Source: an uncultured Collinsella sp. (GTDB lineage: Bacteria; Actinomycetota; Coriobacteriia; Coriobacteriales; Coriobacteriaceae). Taken from it: a DNA stretch of 10,124 nucleotides. The notes under the pieces were generated by a model. It did no database searches and was not told where the DNA came from. It saw only the letters and a program-made list of their open reading frames with translations. Each line of letters starts with the position of its first letter. The stretch's first letter is position 1. The translations under genes were made by a program, and so were the position numbers. Below, one piece after another: positions 1 to 6,772 of this stretch. The stretch is taken from NCBI GenBank assembly GCA_900557455.1, contig USSM01000019.1:1-10124 (forward strand), in the 5' to 3' direction.

Positions 1-38
1 ACGATATGGCACCGTGGGGACACATATATGTCAATCCT

Positions 39-58
39 GGTCTAACAGAGCCTTTTTT
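39..58 (+). terminator. Weak possible terminator at left edge
   Basis: A small imperfect hairpin (GGTCT, loop AAC, AGA-G-CC with one bulged G) is followed directly by six T residues at 53-58. The arrangement is that of an intrinsic terminator for a plus-strand gene lying left of the window. The stem is only five pairs, so this is weak. The rest of 1-90 shows no gene; it holds a 10-bp palindrome ACATATATGT at 22-31. Confidence 0.25.
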
Positions 59-90
59 AATCCCCGTCCCAGAAAAATCATCCCAAAAGA

Positions 91-660
91 CTACCTTGCG
101 AAAAAGCGGACGCCAAAGGACGTGTCCTCGCAGGCGACAATGCGGCGGTCGCGCAGGATGGTCCGCACGTAATACCAGTCGCCCACACAGCCCGACAAAT
201 GCAAGCCGGCCGCCAGGTAGCACATCAGCGGATAGCCCGAAAACGCAAACCCCAGGGCAAACGCCGCCGTCACAACAACCGTCGGCGCCAGGCAAACTGC
301 CACGTACCGCCGGCGCGAATAGACCACGCCCTCGGCGCAGGCATAGATCATCGCCGTCTCGCGATTCGCCCCAAAGGTCACCTTCGCGCCCGCAGGCGCC
401 AGAAGCTTAAATAACACACCGTGCACCAGCTCGTGCACGGCAAATGACGCCACCGAAACCGCAGCCAAGCCGACTATCCAGCCCAAAACCGCCGTCCAGC
501 CGCCCGCGTCCGCCACATCCAAGTCTGCGGGCCCGCCCAGCAGCATAAACACCGGCACCAGGCACACGGCAAATGCGCCAAGCACTGCCATCCCCCACAC
601 AAAGCAGGCGCGCAGAAAATCCTCGTCCTCAAACGCATGTATGTTGGAAATCTCATTCAT
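91..660 (-). CDS. DUF3267 family membrane protein, putative zincin-type metalloprotease
   Basis: Predicted 189-residue integral membrane protein. Seen: four hydrophobic stretches (about residues 17-41, 54-74, 119-140 and 143-160), an HELVH motif at 76-80 at the end of the second stretch, and a late 'CVGDWYYV' with Asp161 in a hydrophobic setting. Known of the family: DUF3267 proteins are small multi-pass proteins with an intramembrane HExxH and a distal Asp, resembling site-2-type zinc peptidases; no substrate is established to my knowledge. Inference: His76, Glu77 and His80 form the metal site, with Asp161 as a possible third ligand. The ATG start lacks a good ribosome binding site; only 'TCCTAAG' lies just upstream, so the message may be leaderless or poorly translated. 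It diverges from the synthetase gene and stands alone on its strand here. Family assignment is fairly sure; proteolytic activity is unproven. Confidence 0.8.
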   Translation of the reverse strand: MNEISNIHAFEDEDFLRACFVWGMAVLGAFAVCLVPVFMLLGGPADLDVADAGGWTAVLGWIVGLAAVSVASFAVHELVHGVLFKLLAPAGAKVTFGANRETAMIYACAEGVVYSRRRYVAVCLAPTVVVTAAFALGFAFSGYPLMCYLAAGLHLSGCVGDWYYVRTILRDRRIVACEDTSFGVRFFAR

Positions 661-700
661 AGCATCTTAGGATAGCGCCCCTGCCACGTACCCGTCCGCA

Positions 701-711
701 TGTGCGATAAT
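701..711 (+). promoter_or_regulatory. Extended -10 promoter candidate for the MetRS-like gene
   Basis: TGTGCGATAAT contains an extended -10 (TG, one base, GATAAT at 706-711). No good -35 is visible at 17-18 bp, which is tolerated in extended -10 promoters. Transcription would start near 718, giving a leader of about 75 nt. The same 11-mer stands just upstream of the degV-family gene on the other strand (6609-6619), which supports its being functional. Confidence 0.4.
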
Positions 712-781
712 GTCGAATGATATGCACGAATTGACCACCGCGTCGTCAGGCCTTGCGCCCGGCCGCGCTCTCACCATATGC

Positions 782-788
782 GAAGGAG
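782..788 (+). promoter_or_regulatory. Ribosome binding site fixing the MetRS-like start at 793
   Basis: GAAGGAG ends 4 nt before ATG 793. An in-frame ATG at 778 would place this Shine-Dalgarno inside the coding region and has none of its own upstream, so 793 is preferred. Confidence 0.7.
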
Positions 789-792
789 TCCC

Positions 793-2943
793 ATGGCATC
801 CAAATACTCCATGAACGACCGTCCCAGCTGGCCTCGCCGCGCCATCGTTACCGCCGGCGAGCCCTACGGCAACAAGGGCCTTCACTTTGGCCACGTTGGC
901 GGCGTCTTTGTCCCGGCCGACTTCTTCGCCCGCTTCCTGCGCGACCGTCTGGGCCGCGAGAACGTCATCTTCACCTCGGGCACCGACTGCTACGGCTCGC
1001 CCATCATGGAGAGCTACCGCAAGCTCAAGGAGAACGAGGGCTACGACAAGTCCATCGGCGAGTATGTCGAGTCCAATCACTCCCGCCAGGCCGCGACCCT
1101 CAACAACTACAACATCAGCTGCGATATCTACGGCGGCTCGGGCCTTGAACCAGCTGCTCGGATTCACAACGAGGTGACCGCCGAGATTATCGAGCGCCTG
1201 CATGAGCAGGGCACCATCTCCAAGCGCTCCACGCTGCAATTCTACGACGCCAAGGCCGGCACGTTCCTCAACGGCCGCCAGGTGATCGGCCGCTGCCCCA
1301 TTCAGGGCTGCAAGTCCGAGAAAGCCTACGCCGACGAGTGCGACTTGGGTCACCAGTTTGAGCCCGAGGAGCTCATCGCGCCCAAGAGCCAGCTCACCGG
1401 CGAGGTGCCCGAGCTGCGCCCGGTCGACAACCTCTACTTCGACCTGCCGGCCTACCTCGACTTTATGAAGACCTACACCGCCAAGCTCGCCCAAAACCCG
1501 CAGGTTCGCTCCGTGGTCTCCAAGACCATGGAGGAGTGGCTGCTGCCGGCACAGCTCTACATCCAGAACAAGTTCCGCGAGGCCTTCGACGCCGTCGAGG
1601 ATCAACTGCCCGAGCACACCGTGCTGGAGCCCGAGGGCAACAAGAGCAGCTTTACCGTCACCTTCCCCAGCTGGAAGGAGCGCGACGACGCCCACGCGGT
1701 GCTCGCCAACGGCGGCGTGCGCTTCCGCAGCGGCAAGGCGCTCGTGCCCTTCCGCATCACCGGTAACATCGACTGGGGCGTTCCGGTGCCCGAGGTCGAC
1801 GGCGTGAACGACGTCACCTGCTGGTGCTGGCCCGAGAGTCTGTGGGCGCCCATCAGCTACACCCGCACCGTGCTCGCCCGCGATGCCAAGGCCGCCGGCG
1901 TAACCGAGGGTATCGCCGCCCAGGACGCCGCCCTCATGGGCGAGCCCACCGCCGATTCCACGCAGGTCCCCGCGCCCACCTATCAGCACAGCTCACTCGA
2001 CTGGCGCGACTGGTGGTGCTCGGACGACGCTCAGATCTACCAGTTCATCGGCCAGGACAACATCTACTTCTACTGCATCGCGCAGACCGCCATGTGGGAA
2101 GCCCTGGGTTGGGACCTTACGCAGAGCACCGTCAGCGCCTGCTACCACCTGCTCTACATGGGCAAAAAGGCCAGCTCGTCCTCGCAGACGCCTCCCCCGC
2201 CGGCAGACGACCTGCTTAACCACTACACCTGCGAGCAGATGCGCGCGCACTGGCTGTCGCTCGGCCTGTCCGAGAAGCCGGTGAGCTTTAGCCCCAAGGC
2301 ATACGACACGCGCGTGACCGGCAAGGACAAGGACGGCAACGAGGTGCGTGCCTGCGACGACAAGCGCGTTATCGACCCGGCCCTTAAGGAGAGCGCACTG
2401 CTGACCGGCGTCTTCAACCGCCTGGCCCGCAGCTGCTTCTACGGCGTCGCCGTCAAGGAAGGCGACGAGAGCCCGTACCGCAACGGCTGCATCCCCGCCG
2501 GTGCCGCCTCTGCTGCCGTGGTCGAGGCTGCCGAGCAGGCCGCCCTTGCCTTTGAGCAGGCCATGTACAAGTTCGAGACGCACCACGCGCTCGCCGTGTG
2601 CGACGACTACCTGCGCGCCGCTAACAAGCGCTGGAGCGACGCCTCCAAGGCCGCCAACAAGCTCGAGGGCGAGCCGGCCAATACCGCGATGACGCAGGCC
2701 CTCGTCGACGCCTTTACCGAGCTGCGCGTGGCGACCGTCCTGATGCATGGCATCGTCCCGGCCGGCTGCGAGCTCATCTGCGAGTACTTCGACATCGACC
2801 CGGTCGCCTTCTTTAGCTGGGATAACATCTTTGCCTCCACGGATAAGTTTGTGGAGAGCCTGGGTGAGAAGCCCGGCGAGCACCGCGTGAAGCCGCTGCC
2901 CCCGCGCTTCGACTTCTTTAGCAAGCACGAGAGCCAGTACTAA
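793..2943 (+). CDS. Methionyl-tRNA synthetase-like class I aminoacyl-tRNA ligase
   Basis: A 716-residue class I synthetase that most resembles MetRS, which charges tRNA(Met) with methionine in the cytoplasm. Seen: HFGH at 31-34 (the HIGH signature); a zinc-knuckle-like segment (Cys168, Cys173, Cys183, His187) followed by 'EPEELIAPKS', as in the MetRS connective peptide; 'ITGNIDWGVPVPE' matching the MetRS 'TRDLDWGVPVP' core; 'FIGQDNIYFY' matching 'GKDNIPFH'; and a KMSKS equivalent at 458-464 reading K-K-A-S-S-S-S. Oddities: the second Lys of KMSKS is replaced by Ser, and about 55 extra residues lie between the helix after 'LYIQNKF' and 'RITGNIDWG'. The protein ends near 'PPRFDFF', where minimal MetRS ends, so there is no C-terminal OB-fold tRNA-binding domain. 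It sits 59 bp before an RNA methyltransferase and is probably cotranscribed with it. It could be the sole MetRS (metG) or a divergent paralogue; the window cannot tell. Confidence 0.85.
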   Translation: MASKYSMNDRPSWPRRAIVTAGEPYGNKGLHFGHVGGVFVPADFFARFLRDRLGRENVIFTSGTDCYGSPIMESYRKLKENEGYDKSIGEYVESNHSRQAATLNNYNISCDIYGGSGLEPAARIHNEVTAEIIERLHEQGTISKRSTLQFYDAKAGTFLNGRQVIGRCPIQGCKSEKAYADECDLGHQFEPEELIAPKSQLTGEVPELRPVDNLYFDLPAYLDFMKTYTAKLAQNPQVRSVVSKTMEEWLLPAQLYIQNKFREAFDAVEDQLPEHTVLEPEGNKSSFTVTFPSWKERDDAHAVLANGGVRFRSGKALVPFRITGNIDWGVPVPEVDGVNDVTCWCWPESLWAPISYTRTVLARDAKAAGVTEGIAAQDAALMGEPTADSTQVPAPTYQHSSLDWRDWWCSDDAQIYQFIGQDNIYFYCIAQTAMWEALGWDLTQSTVSACYHLLYMGKKASSSSQTPPPPADDLLNHYTCEQMRAHWLSLGLSEKPVSFSPKAYDTRVTGKDKDGNEVRACDDKRVIDPALKESALLTGVFNRLARSCFYGVAVKEGDESPYRNGCIPAGAASAAVVEAAEQAALAFEQAMYKFETHHALAVCDDYLRAANKRWSDASKAANKLEGEPANTAMTQALVDAFTELRVATVLMHGIVPAGCELICEYFDIDPVAFFSWDNIFASTDKFVESLGEKPGEHRVKPLPPRFDFFSKHESQY

Positions 2944-2944
2944 A

Positions 2945-2964
2945 GCACGCCAGCAGCGGCGTGC
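2945..2964 (+). other. Intercistronic hairpin without U-tract
   Basis: GCACGCC (2945-2951), a 6-nt loop and GGCGTGC (2958-2964) form a perfect 7-bp stem starting just after the synthetase stop codon. No T-run follows, so it is not an intrinsic terminator. It may protect the upstream mRNA end or mark a processing site between the two genes. Confidence 0.4.
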
Positions 2965-3002
2965 CCGGAAAGTAGTCAATTTGGGACGGGAAGGAAAGAC
3001 GG

Positions 3003-4106
3003 ATGTCCAAGCCGCGTCGTCGTAAGCAGAAAAAGCAGGTTAAGCCCGAGCTCAAGCTCAGGCAGTTTGCCGCCACCGAGCTTTCCGACCAGCTTGCCGC
3101 CCAACACTCCGCCGCCGACCTGCCGCGCTTTATGGTCGACACGGTCGCCGGCGCTTATGCGCCTGCCGATGCCGAGCTCATGATCGAGGGCTTCGGCGCC
3201 GCTGCCACACGCCCGGTCACGCTACGCGCCAACACGCTCAAGGCGACCGCCGAGGACATCGCCGCCGCGCTTGACGCAGCCGGCATCGCCCACCGCCCCG
3301 TCGCCTGGTACCCGGACGCTTTCGTCCTGCCCGAGGCCCAGGTATCCGATCTGTGGGATCTCGACATCTACCGCGACGGCAAAATCTATCTGCAGAGTCT
3401 GTCGTCCATGATGCCGCCTTTGGTGTTGGGCGCTCAAGCCGGCGAGGACATCCTGGATATGTGCGCGGCCCCCGGTGGCAAGACGACGCAGATCGCCGCC
3501 CTCACCCAGGGCCAGGCGCACCTCACGGCCTGCGAGATGAGCATCCCCCGCGCCGAAAAGCTCGAGGCCAACCTCCACCGCCAGGACGCCAAAAACGTGC
3601 CCGTCATGCGCATCGACGCACGCGAGCTCGACGAATTCTTCCGCTTTGACCGCATTCTGCTCGACGCCCCCTGCACCGGCACGGGCACCGTCATCAGCGG
3701 CAACGAGAAAAGCCTGCGCGGCCTGACCGAGCAGCTACTTGGCAAGTGCGCCCGCTCGCAGCGCGCGCTTCTAGACCGCGCCATGGGCGCCCTCAAGCCG
3801 GGCGGCACGCTCGTCTATTCCACCTGTTCGATTATGCCGCAGGAAAACGAGGACGCCCTGCAAGAGGCCCTCGACAAGCATATGGACTGCGAGCTCATCC
3901 CCCTCGACGGCACGCCGAGTGAAAGCGAAGCACGCCGCGCCCAGGAAGCCGGTGAGGAGCCGCGCATCGAGTCCAACGCTCTCACCAAGGCAATCGCCGC
4001 GGGTCAGGTTTCGGCCATCACCAACGGCATGCCCGGCACGCTCACCATCCCGCCCAGCCGCGACTTTGAGGGCTTCTACATCGCCCTGATCCGAAAACGC
4101 AGCTAG
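3003..4106 (+). CDS. RsmF/NOL1/NOP2/Sun-family RNA (cytosine-C5) methyltransferase
   Basis: A 367-residue SAM-dependent enzyme that methylates cytosine C5 in RNA, most likely 16S rRNA. Seen: a lysine/arginine-rich first 16 residues; an N-terminal domain to about residue 140; the SAM-binding motif 'DMCAAPGGKT' at 152-161; 'DAPCTGTG' with Cys224 (motif IV); 'YSTCS' with Cys275 (motif VI). Known of the family: the motif VI Cys attacks C6 of the base and the motif IV Cys aids product release; both are present, so the enzyme should be active. At 367 residues it is shorter than E. coli RsmF (about 480) and lacks the extra C-terminal RNA-binding region. ATG 3003 is preceded by GGAAGGA ending 7 nt upstream. 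It lies 59 bp after the synthetase gene and converges with a small membrane-protein gene 24 bp away. The exact target cytosine, and whether it is rRNA or tRNA, is not visible. Confidence 0.9.
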   Translation: MSKPRRRKQKKQVKPELKLRQFAATELSDQLAAQHSAADLPRFMVDTVAGAYAPADAELMIEGFGAAATRPVTLRANTLKATAEDIAAALDAAGIAHRPVAWYPDAFVLPEAQVSDLWDLDIYRDGKIYLQSLSSMMPPLVLGAQAGEDILDMCAAPGGKTTQIAALTQGQAHLTACEMSIPRAEKLEANLHRQDAKNVPVMRIDARELDEFFRFDRILLDAPCTGTGTVISGNEKSLRGLTEQLLGKCARSQRALLDRAMGALKPGGTLVYSTCSIMPQENEDALQEALDKHMDCELIPLDGTPSESEARRAQEAGEEPRIESNALTKAIAAGQVSAITNGMPGTLTIPPSRDFEGFYIALIRKRS

Positions 4107-4130
4107 CGCACGGATTCAAAACTCAACAAG

Positions 4131-4301
4131 CTATTCCCGTGCGCGCTTGTCCTGCTGGTCACGGTGCTGCTTAAGCGCCTCGCGTTCCTTGCGCTCGGCT
4201 CTTTTGCCCTTAATGGCCGTGACCACAAAGTAGATGACCGCGGCGGCTACGATTGCGCCCACGCATAGGCCAATCGAGCCCAATAATGTCGAGATTTCCA
4301 T
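4131..4301 (-). CDS. Small single-pass membrane protein, function unknown
   Basis: I do not recognise this 56-residue protein. Seen: residues 5-30 are an uninterrupted hydrophobic helix rich in Ala, Val, Ile and Gly, followed by a strongly charged tail of about 26 residues (Lys, Arg and Glu dominate) likely to be helical. The positive tail predicts N-out, C-in topology in the cytoplasmic membrane. The ATG at 4301 has GAGAGGTGG about 9 nt upstream. An in-frame ATG at 4331 also has GAGGTG about 9 nt upstream and would add MSRLKERWRG; both starts are credible. I favour 4301 because the added basic segment would put charge on both sides of the helix. It converges on the methyltransferase and diverges from the TIM-barrel gene. 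Length, codon use and ribosome binding sites support a real gene. Confidence 0.6.
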   Translation of the reverse strand: MEISTLLGSIGLCVGAIVAAAVIYFVVTAIKGKRAERKEREALKQHRDQQDKRARE

Positions 4302-4450
4302 ACCGCGCCACCTCTCTTTTAAACGGGACATTTAAGATAGCACCTCAAAACCCGCCACCACAGCTCCTTCACGTTCGACGGGCGTTCGGTCTAACGGATG
4401 GCGCAGCGGGGAAAAATCAACTCATCAAACGATTTAGCAACGTAGCGCCG

Positions 4451-4474
4451 GTTGTGCACTGCCGGCCGCACAAC
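4451..4474. repeat. Inverted repeat just upstream of TIM-barrel gene
   Basis: GTTGTGC (4451-4457) and GCACAAC (4468-4474) are a perfect 7-bp inverted repeat with a 10-nt spacer, ending 16 nt before ATG 4491. It could be an operator or a 5' UTR hairpin limiting ribosome access. The following gene has no good Shine-Dalgarno (only ACGGACC), so the hairpin could matter for translation. Confidence 0.4.
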
Positions 4475-4490
4475 ATAGAAACGGACCACC

Positions 4491-5582
4491 ATGGATACTC
4501 TCAACGATCTGAACGAGCGCGTCGACGCCTTTGTCGCCACCAGCTCCTTCGATACGCCTGCCGCGACGAACGACCAAGACCCCATCGATGTTCCCGCCGA
4601 GGTTCACGAGGACATCGTCGCCTCGGTCGACTTCTCCGAGGTAGAGCTTGCAGACGAATTTACCGAGCCCCAGGTGGCCGTAACTCCCAACGGCCTTTTG
4701 CCCATGGAGCCGCTGCCCATCGACGGACGTCTGCGCAAGGCGGCCCTCCGCATGCCCGATGAGATCGAGGAGGCCAGCGGCTTTACGCTCTTTGGCCGCC
4801 GCATCAAGTCGCTCATCTACACCACCGACGTGGCGGTCATCCGCAACTCCAATGCCGACGCCGTGTTTGCCGTCTACCCCTTCACGCCGCAGCCGGCCAT
4901 TACGCAGGCACTGTTGACCGTCGCCGAGTGCCCAGTCTTTGTGGGCGTTGGCGGCGGCACCACCACCGGTAAGCGCTCCGTGCAGATGGCGGCCGTCTCC
5001 GAGATGCAGGGCGCGGCGGGCTGCGTGGTCAACTCCCCCGCCACTGCCGAGATGGTCGAGCACATCACCAACATCGCCGACATCCCCGTCATCGCCACGG
5101 TCGTTCGCTGCGACGACGATGCCCACGCCAAGGTGCGCGCCGGAGCCAAGATCCTCAACATCGCCGCCGGCAAAAACACGCCCCAGGTCCTGCGCGAGCT
5201 GCGCGAGCACTATCCCAACCTGCCGCTCATCGCACCGGGCGGCAAAACGCCCGAGAGCATCCGTGAGACCATCGCCGCCGGCGCCAACGCCATCATCTGG
5301 ACGCCGCCATCGGCCCAGCAGCTGCAGACCGACATGATGCAGCGCTATCGCGAGATGAAGGAAGACGCCACGCCCGTCATCTCGCGCGACGATGTGCCCA
5401 TTATCGACCAGGTCGCCGCCGCCGAGGTCAGCCAGGTCGAGAACATGAATCCCGATGTGCCGATCCCCGACGAAGTCATCGAACGCGTCGCTTCGATCCA
5501 CGATCATATCGAGGAACGTCGCGCCAACCGCGGACTCAAGCCCTCGCTGCACGGCTTCTTCTTCCGCGGAAAGAAACGCTAA
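4491..5582 (+). CDS. TIM-barrel 'hydrolase'-type protein with N- and C-terminal extensions
   Basis: A 363-residue soluble protein. Its core (about residues 79-288) resembles a family of about 240 residues, common in Firmicutes, usually labelled only 'hydrolase'. The landmarks are 'GFTLFGRRIKSLIYTTDVAVI' in the first part (97-117), 'VYPFTPQP' (128-135), 'VGVGGGTTTGKR' (151-162), 'LNIAAGKNTP' (222-231), 'APGGKTPESI' (248-257) and 'GANAIIWTPP' (264-273). The alternation of beta-strands with Gly-rich ends is that of a phosphate-binding TIM barrel. No reaction is established that I know of. Odd: an acidic, apparently disordered head (residues 1-75) and a tail (289-363) ending in a basic 'FFFRGKKR'. 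ATG 4491 has only a weak Shine-Dalgarno; the next in-frame Met (residue 72) has none, so the long form is kept. Monocistronic, with its own terminator downstream. Confidence 0.75.
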   Translation: MDTLNDLNERVDAFVATSSFDTPAATNDQDPIDVPAEVHEDIVASVDFSEVELADEFTEPQVAVTPNGLLPMEPLPIDGRLRKAALRMPDEIEEASGFTLFGRRIKSLIYTTDVAVIRNSNADAVFAVYPFTPQPAITQALLTVAECPVFVGVGGGTTTGKRSVQMAAVSEMQGAAGCVVNSPATAEMVEHITNIADIPVIATVVRCDDDAHAKVRAGAKILNIAAGKNTPQVLRELREHYPNLPLIAPGGKTPESIRETIAAGANAIIWTPPSAQQLQTDMMQRYREMKEDATPVISRDDVPIIDQVAAAEVSQVENMNPDVPIPDEVIERVASIHDHIEERRANRGLKPSLHGFFFRGKKR

Positions 5583-5592
5583 CCGCAACAGC

Positions 5593-5628
5593 AAGGCCCG
5601 CCCCGCAAACAATGGGACGGGCCTTTTT
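5593..5628 (+). terminator. Intrinsic terminator of TIM-barrel gene
   Basis: AAGGCCCGCCCC (5593-5604) pairs with GGGACGGGCCTT (5614-5625), with one mismatch and a 9-nt loop, and runs into five T residues (5624-5628). It starts 10 nt after the stop codon. In the opposite direction it lies past the DegV-family stop, but the trailing sequence on that strand is a poor T-tract. Confidence 0.85.
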
Positions 5629-5689
5629 CTGTTATCGAATGTCCGGAGAACAGGCGTAGCCGTTAAAACCGTCAGCCAGCCCACAAACG

Positions 5690-6580
5690 TTAGTCCACGC
5701 GCTTGTCGCCCATAAAGAAGACGGCCACCGTGCCGGGGCCGGTATGCGAGCCAATCAGAGCACCGATGCTATTGATCTCAATCTTGCCTTTGAGCTGCGG
5801 AACCTGTTCCTCTATCAGTGCCGCAACGGCCTCGGCGTCCTCACGGCACGCCGAGTGCGACATGATGCACTTGCCCGAATAGTTCGCGCCGTCCTGCACA
5901 TGCGCCATCACGGTCTTGGCCATCTCGGAGATCGCGCGCTTCTTGGTGCGAATCTTCTCACGCGGCGCCAGCTCACCTTCGCAATCGACCGTCATGAGCG
6001 GGCAAATCTTGAGCGCCGCGCCGATGATCGCGCTCGCGGCCGAAATGCGACCGCCGCGCAGGTAGCTCGACAGATCGGTCGAGAAGAACCAGTGGTGCAG
6101 GTTGAGTTTATGCTCCTCAATCCAAGCGGCCGTCTCGTCGAGCGAAGCGCCGCTATCGCGAACGTCGGCGGCACATTCCGCCAGCAGGCCAAAGCCCGAA
6201 GACGCCGCCAGCGAGTCGATGACGCGTACCTTGCCGCCCTGGGGATAGCGATCCGCAAGCATCTGCGCCGCAACGCAGGCCGATCCATACGTGCCCGAAA
6301 TACGCGACGACAACGCCAGGTGCAGCACGTCTTTACCCTCGGCAACAAACGGCTCCCAAAACTCCTCGTACTCGCCCACGCTCACCTGAGACGTCTTGGG
6401 CATGGCGCCCGCGGCAATCTGGGCAAAAAACTCGTCCGGCGCAATCGACTGATACAGATCGTCCGTATAGACAACATCGTCGATCTCGTAATGAAAACAC
6501 ACGACAGGGATATTGCGCGATTCAAAGAACTCGCGGGTTCGGTCGGCGGCGGATTCACAGGTCAGGACAAAATCACTCAT
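5690..6580 (-). CDS. DegV family fatty-acid-binding protein
   Basis: A 296-residue cytoplasmic protein of the DegV family. Known of the family: members bind a long-chain fatty acid, and FakB-type members present it to the kinase FakA for phosphorylation and entry into phospholipid synthesis. Seen: an N-terminal 'LTCESAAD' where the family has 'DSxxD', 'PKTSQ' at 61-65, 'LSSRISGTYGSA' at 90-101, 'SYLRGGRIS' in the middle, and a C-terminal 'HTGPGT' at 279-284. All are hallmark positions. ATG 6580 is chosen because AAGGAG (6587-6592 on the complement) ends 6 nt upstream and an extended -10 lies just beyond; the frame stays open to 6760 but that part is regulatory. The gene is monocistronic and diverges from fbp. 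No FakA or DAK-domain partner is in the window. The family is certain; the bound lipid and partner kinase are not. Confidence 0.93.
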   Translation of the reverse strand: MSDFVLTCESAADRTREFFESRNIPVVCFHYEIDDVVYTDDLYQSIAPDEFFAQIAAGAMPKTSQVSVGEYEEFWEPFVAEGKDVLHLALSSRISGTYGSACVAAQMLADRYPQGGKVRVIDSLAASSGFGLLAECAADVRDSGASLDETAAWIEEHKLNLHHWFFSTDLSSYLRGGRISAASAIIGAALKICPLMTVDCEGELAPREKIRTKKRAISEMAKTVMAHVQDGANYSGKCIMSHSACREDAEAVAALIEEQVPQLKGKIEINSIGALIGSHTGPGTVAVFFMGDKRVD

Positions 6581-6608
6581 ATGAGGCTCCTTACTTATTA
6601 CTGCGTAA

Positions 6609-6619
6609 ATTATCGCACA
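6609..6619 (-). promoter_or_regulatory. Extended -10 promoter for degV-type gene
   Basis: The complement reads TGTGCGATAAT, with GATAAT at 6614-6609, about 28 nt before ATG 6580. A start near 6602 gives a leader of about 22 nt that contains the ribosome binding site. It is identical over 11 nt to the element upstream of the MetRS-like gene. Confidence 0.5.
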
Positions 6620-6641
6620 GCAAGCGTGAATACAGTACAAA

Positions 6642-6680
6642 TGTCCACTATTTACCAAATTGAACCAAAGGTAGTGAACA
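6642..6680. repeat. Imperfect inverted repeat upstream of degV promoter
   Basis: TGTCCACTA (6642-6650) and TAGTGAACA (6672-6680) match as an inverted repeat at 8 of 9 positions, with 30 bp between arm centres (about three helical turns). It lies just upstream of the degV-side promoter and could bind a dimeric regulator. The spacer contains one TTTACCAA copy. Confidence 0.35.
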
Positions 6681-6772
6681 TCTTTACCGTCATCCTCTCT
6701 ATCGATCCAGGAGGTATGCGCCTGCATATAAACGACCCTACGTCTCCACCCAACCGACACATCAACCTCAAC

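Noticed and set aside
8..17. GGCACCGTGG at the left edge found inverted at 10017-10026
   Set aside because: Only 10 nt, GC-rich, and the flanks do not match; chance is the simplest explanation without a genome-wide repeat search.
3..34. TTGACA on the minus strand (29-34) as a promoter for a gene left of the window
   Set aside because: The hexamer at 17 bp (TGCCAT) is a poor -10 and CATATC is 20 bp away.
667..2979. Long open frames on the minus strand opposite the synthetase (667-1989 and 1993-2979)
   Set aside because: They lie antisense to a well-supported gene, consist of low-information Gly/Ala/Val/Leu/Arg-rich protein typical of GC-rich antisense frames, and lack ribosome binding sites.
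4106..4144. GCGCACGG/CCGTGCGC inverted repeat with 23-nt loop between convergent genes
   Set aside because: No T-run on either strand and the right arm is inside the small membrane-protein gene; the loop is long, so terminator function is not supported.
4332..4376. Tiny minus-strand GTG frame (about 8 codons) after an AAGGAG, ending just at ATG 4331
   Set aside because: Spacing from AAGGAG to GTG is too short or marginal and the peptide has no regulatory codon run; treated as chance.
4434..5684. 416-codon minus-strand frame opposite the TIM-barrel gene
   Set aside because: It runs through the intrinsic terminator and opposite a recognisable family; its composition is that of an antisense frame.
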